Of a DNA stretch of 64,000 nucleotides, positions 8,735 to 21,165 are shown piece by piece. The translations under genes and the position numbers were made by a program. The DNA lies in the NCBI GenBank assembly GCA_963576475.1, contig OY754981.1:30852132-30916131 (forward strand). Reading direction: 5' to 3'. Position 1 is the first letter of the stretch. Every line of letters starts with the position of its first letter. The DNA is from Molanna angustata (lineage: Eukaryota; Arthropoda; Insecta; Trichoptera; Molannidae). Under the pieces are notes generated by a model. That model was given only the letters and a program-made list of their open reading frames with translations, did not search any database and had not been told where the DNA came from.

Positions 8735-10216
8735 ATGCCGGTTACGAGACACTCGCCGAGGTCAGTGGACACCGAGGCCGGACCTCAGGCTCCGATGGAG
8801 CCTCCGAGCAACACCACCGCGCCTCCGCCGTTTCTGGATTCGGCGACGGAAAATCCAGTGGCGCCCAGCTATGTGATATCTACCACCCGCCCACCTCGTC
8901 TGACGGCCACATTTAATGGCCACCCCGAAGAGAGCCCACGCAGGTTCATCAGAAGGTGTGAGGAATACTTCGTTGCAGCGGGTACTCACCCAGAAGACAA
9001 GGTATACGTCTTCGAAGAGCGTCTACGAGACGAGGCGGAGTCATGGTGGGAGATTCATCGGCAACAATATAGGCCATGGCCTGAAGTCGTGAAACTATTC
9101 ACGCAATATTATGATAATCCAAAGACGATGATGGCCCTGCAGGGCAAATTCTTTATTACGGAGCAGTTGGAATCCGAGTCGGCATACGACTTCCTCTGCA
9201 GGAAGCTGCGCCTGAGGCAGAGGGTGGACCCAGACTGCACTGAAGGAGACCTGAATATGTACCTCCCGGGTATAATATCGCAATTACGGCCGCCTCATAA
9301 CACAATTGAGGTGAGCTCGATGAGCGAGCTCTTCAAGAAGGCCCTCACTTGGGAAGGCCCTCGACAACTACCCATGGAGGAAAGACAACGAGAGGTGCCG
9401 CGGCGCGACAAACGCTCACCTCGGCGGTCACTAAGGTGGCAGTCACCTTCATCCGAGCGGGATTATCACCGGAGAAGCGGACGATCACCTGCAAGAGAGA
9501 GGGCCCAGTCTCCAAGGCGGGAACACAGGCGTTCGCCGTCCCGAGACAGACGACGCGCCCACTCGCCCAGCCCGCGCGTCAACCAGGTTGAATCGAGGAA
9601 CACTCGACGGTATTCGCCCTCGCCGGACCGCGCCTATGATCACCGCTCTCCAAGACGGGAGCAAAGACGCTCTCCATCTCGGGAACATCGCCGTGCCCGC
9701 ACACCCAGCACACGCACACACGCCTACGAGCACCGTTCTCCAAGGCGGGAGCATAGGCGTTCTCCGTCCGGAGACAGACGGCGCGCCCGCTCGCCCATCA
9801 CACACGCCCACCAGGTCGAGTCAAGGACCACGCGACGGCGATCACCCTCGCCAGCCCGCGCCTACAATCACCGCTCTCCAAGGCGTGAGCATAGGCGCTC
9901 CCCACAACGACGCGCCCGCTCACCCAGCCCACGCGTCAACCAGGTGGAAGAGAGATATGCGTCTCCCCGTGGAGACTACCGGCGTACTACCAATGAGCAC
10001 GCCTCCAACGCCGAGTACCCCCCAACACCAGAGGACTGGAGTTACGAGGATGAGCCCGCCCCCCCAGTGAGGTCGGCTCCAAGGAATCCTCAGCGGGGAG
10101 GACACCGGGGAGGACACCGGGGAGGACACCGAGGCGCCGCGACGCAACACGCGCAAGGACGCTGCCCACGAGTTGCCCCGGCTTCGGGAAACGACCGGGC
10201 CCCGGCGACGCAATAA
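8735..10216 (+). CDS. gag: Gag protein with RS-rich C-terminal domain
   Basis: The ATG at 8735 follows a 98-nt leader; the frame ends at TAA 10214-10216 (493 aa). Residues about 55-230 look like a Ty3/gypsy capsid region (FNGHPEESPRRFIRRCEEYF, SWWEIHRQQYRPWPEV, LQGKFFITEQLESESAYDFL). The segment after about 225 is dominated by repeated RS/SR dipeptides and units such as SPRREHRRSPS, with a period of roughly 120 bp at DNA level, followed by three GGHR repeats. No CCHC zinc knuckle is present. The basic RS and GGHR parts may replace the knuckle for RNA binding, and RS domains are known phosphorylation targets of SR kinases; both roles are inferred. Gag and Pol frames overlap from 10072. Confidence 0.88.
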   Translation: MPVTRHSPRSVDTEAGPQAPMEPPSNTTAPPPFLDSATENPVAPSYVISTTRPPRLTATFNGHPEESPRRFIRRCEEYFVAAGTHPEDKVYVFEERLRDEAESWWEIHRQQYRPWPEVVKLFTQYYDNPKTMMALQGKFFITEQLESESAYDFLCRKLRLRQRVDPDCTEGDLNMYLPGIISQLRPPHNTIEVSSMSELFKKALTWEGPRQLPMEERQREVPRRDKRSPRRSLRWQSPSSERDYHRRSGRSPARERAQSPRREHRRSPSRDRRRAHSPSPRVNQVESRNTRRYSPSPDRAYDHRSPRREQRRSPSREHRRARTPSTRTHAYEHRSPRREHRRSPSGDRRRARSPITHAHQVESRTTRRRSPSPARAYNHRSPRREHRRSPQRRARSPSPRVNQVEERYASPRGDYRRTTNEHASNAEYPPTPEDWSYEDEPAPPVRSAPRNPQRGGHRGGHRGGHRGAATQHAQGRCPRVAPASGNDRAPATQ

Positions 10217-10261
10217 TTCCTGATCGTCGTCGGGGTGATTCCGCCGTATGCAACGCGGCGG
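10186..10261 (+). promoter_or_regulatory. Gag-Pol -1 ribosomal frameshift signal
   Basis: The heptamer GGGAAAC (10186-10192) sits in the Gag frame as G GGA AAC, the X XXY YYZ form. After a 7-nt spacer, CCCCGGCGACG (10200-10210) pairs with CGTCGTCGGGG (10225-10235) over 11 bp with one G-U. The Gag stop lies in the 14-nt loop. A second hairpin, CCGCCG (10241-10246) with CGGCGG (10256-10261), follows. The Pol frame is -1 relative to Gag and open from 10072, so slippage here fuses Gag to Pol. Confidence 0.85.
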
Positions 10262-13200
10262 TCAACGAGATCCAGACTTTGCCCAGGGTACGGGCAGAGA
10301 TATCTGGCCAGGAACGGCGGGTCCTCCTGGACTCCGCCTGCTCTCACAACCTGGTGCGAGAAGACTTAGTGCCCCAGCATCTGATTAGGCCCTCGGAAGT
10401 GGAGTCCTTGGGCCAGGCAGACACCCACACCAGGGTCAGGGTGGTGGGGGAGACCGCTCTGACCATCAAACTTGGTGACCAGCAGACGACCATCGACTTC
10501 CTGGTGATGGAAGACCTCCGGGAAGAAGCCATTCTCGGAATCCGATGGCTGAAGGACGAGGAGGCCGCACTGGACTTCAGACGCGGCTGCGTCACCTTCG
10601 GTAGGAGCGAACGGGCTAGCTCCTTGTTTTACCCAGAACCTCGACCAAGGCCGCGAGACGCCGCCTACCCGGACCTCACCAGGGTCCCCGCCGCCGAGAT
10701 GACGACAGTGACTGCCCTGATGGAAGAGTTCGCCGAAGTCTTCGGGCCGTACAGCGGTCCCGCCCGCCTCTCTCCGCACCAGATCGTCCTATGTGACAGC
10801 CGACCGATCCGTGTCCCCTGTCACCGTCTGTCCGACGCGAAGAAGCGGGACCTGTACGCCCAGCTCGAGGGGATGCTCGCGGATGGGGTCATCGAAGCGA
10901 GCCGCTCCCCGTACAACGCCCCGGTCGTCATGGCCGCAAAGAAAGGTCAAGAAAGCCGGCGTTTCTGCATAGACTACCGTCGGTTAAATGAGGTCACCCA
11001 AGGAGAGGAGTCGCCACTCCCCATTATCCACGAGACGTTGAAGGACCTGAGCGGTGCTACCGTCTTCTCTACCCTGGACCTCGCCAAGGGGTATTGGCAG
11101 GTGCCCATGCACCCTGACTCGAAGCCTCTCACAGCCTTCACCACCCCGGACGGCAGCAGCTATCAGTTCCGGGTCATGCCGTTCGGTTTGAAAGGGGCCC
11201 CTGGGACTTTCCAGAGGCTGATGAGCCAGGAGGTGCTCGCTGGTCTCCTCCGTGAGTTCTGCCTGGTGTACCTCGACGACATCATCGTATTCTCAAGAGA
11301 CTGGACCAGCCATCGCCGCCACCTTCGACTAGTCCTAGAGAGGCTTGAGAGGTACGGGCTACGGTGCGCCCCACTCAAGTGCCACATTGCGACGGACCGC
11401 TTGGAGTTCCTGGGGCACACAGTCACCGCTTCCGGGAACACGCCCCAACGGATCCACGAGGACGCCATCGCCACGGCACCAACGCCCCGCAACCGCAAGG
11501 AACTGCGATCTTACATGGGGCTGTGCAATTGGCTGAGGGAGTACATTCCTGGCTTCGCGGTGTTGGCAGCGCCGCTCACCGACTTGCTGTCTGTGAAGAA
11601 ACCATTCCGCTGGACAGAAGAAGCCCAGCACGCCAAAGAGCGGATTGGAGAGTTCGTCAGGGGACCGCTCACGCTCGCGAGACCTGACACTACGCGTAGG
11701 TTCTACCTCCAAACGGATGCCAGCCAAGAAGGGATGGCCGCGGTCCTCTTCCACCAGCGGGCAGATGGAGACCGCGACGTGATCTCCTACGCCAGCGCCA
11801 AGTTTTCGCCAGCTGAGCGCAAACTGCACTCGAACGAACAAGAAGCCCTCGCCGCAGTGTGGGCGATTAAGAGGTTCCGCCCTTATCTGGAAGGCAGTCA
11901 GTTCACCCTCAGGACAGACAACCGAGCGCTGTCCTGGTTACAGGAGTCCAGGAACTTGCGGGCGAAACTGACTCGGTGGGCCCTGATACTTCAAGAGTTC
12001 AACTTCACGGTAGAACATTGCCCGGGCAGGGAGAACGAGCTGCCCGATGCCCTATCCCGGCGACCAGCGGGCGCCCCGGTGATCATGGACCTCGACGAAG
12101 ATCGAACCATGTACCCTGCGGTTGGACCTCAAGTCAGGAACCTGGACGCCGTAGTAGAAATGCTCACTGCTGAGGCCAGTGAGCCGCTGCCCGCCGGACG
12201 CATTAACTCGCCGGTACCAGCAGCGTCGATGGGGCACGAACCAATTCAGGAAGATCCCGCGGACGTAACCCCGGTCCAAGGGGCAACTCTGGCCGAAACA
12301 GTCCGGCTCACCCAATCACGGGACACCACCGTCCAGAAGAGGATACGGGTGTGGCTCCGCCTTCACACCCGCCCGCCGCGTAGGACAACGGGCAGGCAAC
12401 CACACTACCACCGTTACATGGTGAGGGACGACGTGTTGTGGAAGAGGGACACCGGCCGAGAGGATCGTCTGGTGGTTCCAGACTCGGTGGTTCCTCAGGT
12501 GCTCGAGGAGTACCACGACTCCCCAACAGCCGTACACCCGGGAGCAAGGGAGACGACGAGGGCCATCGGTGCCCGCTTTTGGTGGCCGAATATGGCAACG
12601 GACGTTGCCACTTACGTACGACACTGCCTGATTTGCGCCAGAACCAAGGGAGGTGGAGGACCCACAGCCACTCCCCAGGGAGCTATCGCTCCCCGCCGGC
12701 CGTTTGAGATAATCGCGGTGGATTTAATGGGCCCTTATCCGGCGACAAGGCATGCAAATAAATACATCTTGGTGGTCACCGACCTGTTCACGCGGTGGGT
12801 AGAGGCCTACCCATTGCGGTCCACTAAGACAGTGAAGTTAATCGAGGTCATAGAAAGAGAGTACCTCCCCAGGTACGGTCATCCGCGGAGGGTGATAACA
12901 GACAATGGCCCACAGTTCGGGCACAAGCTCTGGCGGGAGGCAATGGACAGATGGCGGTCCGAGCACTGGACTACCGCCGTCTACCACGCCAGAGCCAACC
13001 CGGTTGAGAGAAGAAATCAGGAGGTGAAGAAGTGTCTTCGGATCCTCCTGCAAGACGCGCCCCACACCACGTGGGACGACAGACTGCCCGCCGTCCTGGC
13101 AGCCCTTCGCAACCGACGGAACGACGCAACAGGCATCACCCCAGCCGAGGCCCTGCACGGCCACGACCTCCACCGCCCAGGAGAATGGGATGCCATACCC

Positions 13201-13596
13201 CTGGCAGATGAGCAGCCTCCGGATTCTGCCCCGGTCCGAGACCGCGAACCAATGGACGAGAGAGTCCGAAACCACCAGCGTGCGTACCAAGAGCGGTACG
13301 CCCGAAATACCCAAGGGGCACCCACCTACGAAACAGGCCAGTTGGTACTGGTCCACGAACACCACCCTGCAGGCACGCAGGGACCGCCCGGTGTATTCGC
13401 CGGTTTCGCAGCGAAGTGGTGCGGGCCACACAAGGTCCTAATGTCGGTAGGACGTGGGAATGTCTACTGGATCGACCGAAGAGGCAAACCAGCAAAATAT
13501 CATATATCCCGCTTGAAACCCGCTCCGCCTTCCTGGGAGGAAGCAGCGACTATGGAAGCGACTCCGGCTTCCGGCCAAGAAAGCGGGGGGGATTGA
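10192..13596 (+). CDS. pol: Pol polyprotein: protease, reverse transcriptase, RNase H, integrase
   Basis: Read in the -1 frame after the slippery site, about 1134 aa. The protease has LLDSACSHN (Asp at 10330-10332; DSA instead of the common DTG/DSG). The RT has FCIDYRRLN (about 10961), FSTLDLAKGYWQV (about 11070) and the catalytic YLDD (11268-11282). RNase H has LQTDAS (about 11709) and later TDNRALSW. Integrase shows an HHCC finger (HPGARETT.. to CLICART, about 12535-12645), then VDLMGPY (about 12717), TDNGPQFG (about 12898) and a Glu in NPVERR (about 13005), matching D, D35E. A KWCGPHKV segment near the C-terminus recalls the GPY/F module. No stop or frameshift was found. The stop codon TGA (13594-13596) is the first three bases of the 3' LTR. 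There is no env. Confidence 0.94.
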   Translation, partial: RPGPGDAIIPDRRRGDSAVCNAAVNEIQTLPRVRAEISGQERRVLLDSACSHNLVREDLVPQHLIRPSEVESLGQADTHTRVRVVGETALTIKLGDQQTTIDFLVMEDLREEAILGIRWLKDEEAALDFRRGCVTFGRSERASSLFYPEPRPRPRDAAYPDLTRVPAAEMTTVTALMEEFAEVFGPYSGPARLSPHQIVLCDSRPIRVPCHRLSDAKKRDLYAQLEGMLADGVIEASRSPYNAPVVMAAKKGQESRRFCIDYRRLNEVTQGEESPLPIIHETLKDLSGATVFSTLDLAKGYWQVPMHPDSKPLTAFTTPDGSSYQFRVMPFGLKGAPGTFQRLMSQEVLAGLLREFCLVYLDDIIVFSRDWTSHRRHLRLVLERLERYGLRCAPLKCHIATDRLEFLGHTVTASGNTPQRIHEDAIATAPTPRNRKELRSYMGLCNWLREYIPGFAVLAAPLTDLLSVKKPFRWTEEAQHAKERIGEFVRGPLTLARPDTTRRFYLQTDASQEGMAAVLFHQRADGDRDVISYASAKFSPAERKLHSNEQEALAAVWAIKRFRPYLEGSQFTLRTDNRALSWLQESRNLRAKLTRWALILQEFNFTVEHCPGRENELPDALSRRPAGAPVIMDLDEDRTMYPAVGPQVRNLDAVVEMLTAEASEPLPAGRINSPVPAASMGHEPIQEDPADVTPVQGATLAETVRLTQSRDTTVQKRIRVWLRLHTRPPRRTTGRQPHYHRYMVRDDVLWKRDTGREDRLVVPDSVVPQVLEEYHDSPTAVHPGARETTRAIGARFWWPNMATDVATYVRHCLICARTKGGGGPTATPQGAIAPRRPFEIIAVDLMGPYPATRHANKYILVVTDLFTRWVEAYPLRSTKTVKLIEVIEREYLPRYGHPRRVITDNGPQFGHKLWREAMDRWRSEHWTTAVYHARANPVERRNQEVKKCLRILLQDAPHTTWDDRLPAVLAALRNRRNDATGITPAEALHGHDLHRPGEWDAIPLADEQPPDSAPVRDREPMDERVRNHQRAYQERYARNTQGAPTYETGQLVLVHEHHPAGTQGPPGVFAGFAAKWCGPHKVLMSVGRGNVYWIDRRGKPAKYHISRLKPAPPSWEEAATMEATPASGQESGGD
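13577..13592 (+). other. Polypurine tract for plus-strand priming
   Basis: AAGAAAGCGGGGGGGA, interrupted by one C, ends one base before the 3' LTR. It also encodes the last Pol residues. Confidence 0.8.
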
Positions 13597-14939
13597 TGCG
13601 CCTGTAATGGGTGACCGGACCCGGCGCCCTTCCATAGCGAAGCTAAAACGCACCCAGCCTAGCATGCTCACGATACGGTCGCATCCCGGATCGATGTCGA
13701 CCGTATAACGATACCACGTGACATGCCTGGACAAGTTAGTCAACCAATCAGCGCGCACCGCGCCGGCCAATCAGAGACCGCGTTGTATCGGCGAATCAGA
13801 GCGAGCGGTCAGCACTCGCCGTACAACCGGCCAATCAGAGCGCGCCACAATCGGCTGGCGGCGTATAAATATGGGTCGACCGCGCTAACCGAGATCAGAT
13901 CGCCACTCTACAAGCTACGAGCAAGACCTCCGCCAGACCACTTCAGTCGGGAAGACTCCAGCCGCAACAGTGTTGAACGGACCTGGCCCTGCCTGTCGTG
14001 TCGGATCGACGAAGAAGCGACTTCCACCCCGACGTGGCCGTCGAGTCTAAACACTTCGATATCTCTCGAGCACTCCGACCTCGCACCAGCCTGGACCTGC
14101 GCCCAGCGGCCAGCCCCAGTCACTGCTTCTGCCACTGCACCGCCTTCCTGGTCTGCGCCCCTGCTCCGCGCTCCTGGTTTGCGCACCTGCTCTGCGTCCC
14201 TGGTTTGCGCACCTGCTGCTCTACGCCCCTGGCCACCAGCCTGAGCCACGCCCTGCAACCAGCCCCAGCCGCTGCCACTGCGCCCCTGCTCCGCGCCCCT
14301 GGTTTGCGCACCAGCTCTGCGCCCCTGGTTTGCGCACCAGCTCTGCGCCCCTGGTTTGCGCACATGCTCTGCGCCCCTGGTTTGCGCACCTGCTCTGCGC
14401 CCCTGGTTTGCGCACCTGCTCTGCGCCCCTGGTGTGCGCACCTGCTCTGCGCCCCTGGTTTGCGCACCTGCTCTGCGCCCCTGGTTTGCGCACCTGCTCT
14501 GCGCCCCTGGTTTGCGCACCTGCTCTGCGCCCCCGGTTTGCGCACCTGCTCTGCACCTCTGCTTTGCGCACCTGCTCTGTGCCCCTGCTTAGCGCACCTG
14601 CTCTGCGCCCCGGGTCTGCGCACCTGATCTGTGTGGTTAGTGTTTGTGATAGGACACATCTGGTGATCGTGATAGGACACGCTAGTGTTTGTGATAGGAC
14701 ACACCTTGTGATTATAATAGAACATACTTGTGCTTGTGATAGGACGCTATTTATTTTGTTGTGAATTTGGACATTAAGGGATTCTCCTGCCATTGTTGAC
14801 TATTGTGTGTATTTTGTGTATTGTTCTGTGTCTCCCAATAAACATTATTGACAATTTATACCGGCTTTTCACTGCTCTGTTCCTCCTTTTGACCCCGAGT
14901 GTGTGGTTAATCTCCAAACCATACGTCTCGGGCGTATCA
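13594..14939 (+). repeat. 3' long terminal repeat
   Basis: Same length as the 5' LTR and identical apart from two substitutions seen by eye. CCAAT boxes, TATA box (13864), the 26-bp hairpin array (14280-14628) and AATAAA (14837) are all kept. The ATAT target copy follows at 14940-14943. Confidence 0.96.
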
Positions 14940-14943
14940 ATAT

Positions 14944-16330
14944 AACCATGTTTGTATTGTATGTATGTTTAAGTCTTGTATTTTCTATTAAATGTATGTT
15001 CTTTACATCTCTTGCAACTATATTTAGGATCTTTGGAGCCAAGTATTGATAATGTCATTGTCTGTATGTAGTGTTTGTCTTTGGAGTGATTACTTGATGT
15101 CTGTGTCTTGTATCGTGAGAATTTTGAGCAGTGATATGGTTTTTCTCATCATTTTTAAAGTGAATAAGAATTTTAAGAACTATTACCAAGTATTTTTCTA
15201 TTTTTATAACATATTAACGAATAAGAATTTGTTTAATATAAAGTTGTGCTGTAGATAGTACGTTAAAGTCTTTAAATAGTTTAATGGTCGGGAAATGGAA
15301 AGGATTTTTTACATTTACATATATATTTTTCATACAGATATAATATGGTATCGTCTGGTGGTCCAATCTCGTCCGTTACGAATTGTGGAGAGTCATGATT
15401 TCACAATTTTTAAGCGTATTTTTTTTACCATCAATTTCTCAACAGGCATCATGTAGAGAGTACATACTGTGAGTTTCGTCGTGATGTGTCTGTATGTATG
15501 GCGTACGGATTATCCTTTTTGTGTCCTCTCTACAGCCCAAACTATAAGTCCGATCGACTTCATATTAACATCATATGTGTAAAGTGCATAGGCCTAGAGC
15601 TGATTAGTTTTCCATAGATATCCGTTAATTTCTTCTCTATGATTTCATCTGTCCAAATTTTTAAAATGCTCTCACGGTCTGAAAAATTGAGCTATTTTTA
15701 TTCTGTTTGAAATTTTGATACAACAAAAATACACTCGTCAAAAATGCATTCAAGGATTGTCAACATTTAAAGAAAAAAATTCTATGGTTTGCCATATCAA
15801 TGTGAAATAAATTTCATATTTGTATAAAACTTTGTAATGTTTTAAAAAATTACACAAAAGTATAAAAGTTTTGGGTACCTAAAATTATTTATATATTCTG
15901 AAATTTAAGGCTTTGTGAATCCAGCGGATCAAAAGTTATAAGGGGGGACGGACAGACACACACATACACACACACACACACACACAAAACTCACATAAAT
16001 GTTCACACACAGACACACAAAACTCACATAAAATAAAAGAAATTAACATTAATAATCCTATATTTAACTTTCTTCATATTATTAATCTATTAATCAATAT
16101 AATCTCCCCCAATAAATTCAATGAAGGGGGGGCTGCTATATTAGAAATGTTCGACTCCGAATTCTGAGTAAATCCATGTACGGGAACATACATGCTGCGA
16201 AGCCTCTAAGTTGGTGTTTTTAGCATGCAAAAAGTCCACTACCCCAAACAAAATGTTCCTTCATACACGCGTCTTAATAATAATAAAAAATTATAAAGCG
16301 CCGTTTAGTGATACAAGATCACTCCAAGGG
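14944..16330. other. AT-rich non-coding stretch with a short CA-rich tract
   Basis: No gene is supported. A CA-rich tract lies at about 15950-16020, preceded by GGGGGGACGGACAGACACAC. A segment with TGTCTGTATGTATGG (about 15487) has the look of a dispersed insect repeat. The short open frame at 15046-15258 is low complexity. Confidence 0.5.
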
Positions 16331-16334
16331 CGCT

Positions 16335-16600
16335 GTAGCTTATTTGTTGGCTCACAGAAACAAGGCAGTCTTAAGGCATACCTTATAGTCCACTCGTTCT
16401 GGACATCTCAACCAGTGCAGTTCGTTAAGAAGAGGTGTTATGTGACATGTATTGTCGGCTCCATATATCAACCTAGCAGCTGCGTTGAAAACTATTTGTA
16501 ATCTATCAAGCTGATACTTTGGCAAACCCGCATAAATAGCATTACAGTCATCCAGCCGTGACATCACAAATGTCTTGGGTTTAAACTGCCTCTTCCTTCA
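16335..16600 (-). pseudogene. CR1/L2-type RT C-terminal fragment
   Basis: The minus strand encodes SRLDDCNAIYAGLPKYQLDR, then RLQIVFNAAARLI and ITPLLNELHWL. This is the typical thumb-region signature of CR1/L2 reverse transcriptases (SRLDYCN..L.GLP...L..LQ..QNAAARL). The fragment is truncated on both sides and non-functional. Confidence 0.75.
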
Positions 16601-16629
16601 ATAGAATTTCATTCTCTTGAATGAATCGA

Positions 16630-17045
16630 CAGTAGGACTATTTCCTGGTGTCTAATTCTTCTTCTACTTATCTTCTACTACTTACCTTTGGGTCAATTTT
16701 AATACAAACTATTTCCTATTCATCTTCTTATTCTTTTAAATTTGATTCAGTTTTATTACCAACTATTTCCTATAGTCTAATTCCTCTTCTTTTGTGAAGA
16801 CCTTTGGGACAGTTCATAAATAAACTATTTCCTAAAGTCTGAATTTTCTTTTTCTTAATTATTTTGACCTTGGATGAGTTTTTTACACATTTCCTATAGT
16901 GCAATTCATCATCTTCTTCTTTTATGAAGACCTTTTAGTCAGTTTTTATGTAATACATTTTCTATTGTGTAATTCTTCTATTTCATCTTTTGTGTAGGTA
17001 AACCATTGGGTCATTTTTTTACAAACTATTTACTATAGTTTATAC
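16630..17045. repeat. Diverged tandem repeat, roughly 70-85 bp units
   Basis: The motifs ACTATTTCCTATAGTCTAAT, CTTCTTCTTTT and GACCTTTGGGTCAGTTTT recur about six times with many substitutions and indels. It is an old array, unlike the nearly perfect arrays elsewhere in the window. Confidence 0.6.
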
Positions 17046-18129
17046 TTTGTGTTAGTTTTAAGTCTAAATGTGATTATATTTAACCCCGATACAGGTTTTT
17101 TCCTAGTGAGGTTGAATACATTTGTGTATTAATTTTCAAAATATTATTTGTGAGATGAAATAAATAAATAAATTGTCTATTGTGCAGAAATATTATAAAC
17201 AACATGCATACTTGATGAAAATACATAAAAACGAATGGGATGTGACCAACACTAGAATCTTTTCAATACTTATGTTCAATCAAATTTACACCATTTTTTA
17301 TTTCATCCCATATTGCTTAATTTTCAATACCTAGAATTTGATTTCGATGACAATATATAAACGAGTGGGTTGTGGCCAACGCTAAACTCCTCACTAACAA
17401 GTTCAGTATAGAGTATTCAAAGTTTCTATAGAAAGTTTTCGGCAATTTTATGAAATGAGTGAGTTTCATTTTATTATTTTAATATTTTATTATGAAAAAT
17501 TGATATTTATTAATGACATTTTATGAAAGTGATGTGCCCTTTTAGCAATTTGAAAATAAAAATAGCAAATTTCGAGTTTCCTGAGCTTAGGAGTCACTTT
17601 GAAATATTTGACAGGTAAAAAAAATGAGAAGTACTATTCAGATATCCTTCGAAATCTAATGAGGTCTATGTGAGTTTTTGGTATACAAATTTGCAAAATT
17701 TGAAAATAATCGTATGAGCACTTTAGTCTATAATCGATAAAGTAGAATAAACACGCCGTACGTAGCATATTATAGTACACAGCACACACACACAGATACA
17801 TTGTGATGAAACTTTCAGAATGAAATCCCAGCATGATACTAGTTGATAATCTCCAATAAAAAATAACTTTAAAAATTGCGAATTCATAAATCCCCTTGGT
17901 GTAGTGAGGAGTAAAAATAATGTTATTTTTCAACCCCTTCTTCATAAGGATTCATATTTTTTTCGTGCAACTCTCCAATAATAATTAAAAATTTAAGTCC
18001 TGGCAGCACCATCCACCGTGGTTGACATTTGTCATTTGACGATTTGACAAGGCATTCTTTCTGTCATTTGATAACAAAACATTTAAATAATTAATCAGTA
18101 TAATATTATATTATAACTTTTTATATTAT
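17046..18129. other. AT-rich stretch, nothing recognised
   Basis: I see no supported gene. The frame on the minus strand at 17634-17945 has no recognisable motif. Confidence 0.4.
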
Positions 18130-18355
18130 TATGTAGCTTCTCAGGCAACTAACAGGTACAATTTCAAATAATTATTTAACACGCACATTCTGGAGATAAC
18201 AAGTTGCCACATTCTGGAGACTTACGATATTAATCGTCTCACAGATCCAGACTGAAAACACAATTAAAAACTGTGTCTCCACCGGGAATCGAAGCTGGGA
18301 CCCTTGGATCAGCAGTCAGATACCTAACCAACTGAGCCACGAAGGCCGAAGATAG
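18130..18355 (-). mobile_element. tRNA-headed SINE, minus strand
   Basis: Read on the minus strand, a tRNA-like head shows an A box GTGGCTCAGTTGG (18328-18340) and a B box GCTTCGATTCC (18285-18295), correctly spaced. The SINE body continues to about 18130. A 5'-truncated relative of the body lies at 55930-56120 and shares CGTCTCACAGATCCAGACT and nearby text. Confidence 0.75.
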
Positions 18356-18359
18356 AAAT

Positions 18360-20674
<2,315 letters not shown>

Positions 20675-21019
20675 AAATCATTAAAATCTAACGATTTATT
20701 ATACACAGACTAATCCCCTGAGCTCGTAGTGCACAGTGACATAGATCTGTGAATGTGTGGGTGCGAGAGAGACTGCTCAATAGAGTCTGGTCAATAGATA
20801 TATTAATAAGATAGATATTATAGATTTTTTTAATAATTTAGTGTTATACCATGTACCTGTACCATAATTTATTAATGTATCAAAAAAAAATGTTTATTTT
20901 TTGTTTATACTAGATGTATTAATTTTTGTATTTTTTTACGTCTAAATAAAAGTTACTATTATTATTATTATTATAATCTTATTCTCAAACTATACCTAAT
21001 GTTATAAGTAGTTTTAACA

Positions 21020-21092
21020 CCATAGTTGAGGTGGGGTTCGAACCCCAATCTCTTGATTAGAAAGCTGCCACTCTACCATCAAAGAACACTTT
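21020..21092 (-). mobile_element. tRNA-like SINE head, minus strand
   Basis: The minus strand shows A box TGATGGTAGAGTGGC and B box GGGTTCGAACCCC with tRNA-like spacing. The T-arm is perfect, but the acceptor and anticodon arms are not convincing, so this is a tRNA-derived SINE or tRNA pseudogene rather than a tRNA. Confidence 0.55.
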
Positions 21093-21165
21093 TAATATAT
21101 AATACTAAACATAATATACGAAAAAAAAATCAATTGATCTTTGAAGTGCTGCTTTAGCTAATACC

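Larger units (their letters stand above)
7291..14939 (+). mobile_element. Ty3/gypsy-type LTR retrotransposon, nearly intact (7649 bp)
   Basis: Two 1346-bp LTRs (offset 6303 bp) flank a gag frame and a pol frame in the order protease, RT, RNase H, integrase, which is the Ty3/gypsy order. No env-like frame follows pol; pol runs into the 3' LTR. ATAT flanks both ends (7287-7290, 14940-14943). The boundary is ambiguous by one base: TTGAT..ATCAA ends with TATA flanks fit equally well. LTR termini are near-perfect inverted repeats (TGATGCGCC and GGGCGTATCA). Two LTR differences were seen by eye (near 8548/14851 and 8624/14927), so the insertion is young. Its GC-rich composition contrasts with the AT-rich surroundings. 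Confidence 0.96.

Noticed and set aside
10279..10281. TTG at 10279 as the pol start codon
   Set aside because: The frame is open far upstream and a well-formed frameshift signal explains pol expression better.
10216..13596. Env-like gene that would make the LTR element an errantivirus
   Set aside because: Pol ends on the first bases of the 3' LTR, leaving no room for a third frame, and no membrane-protein frame was found.
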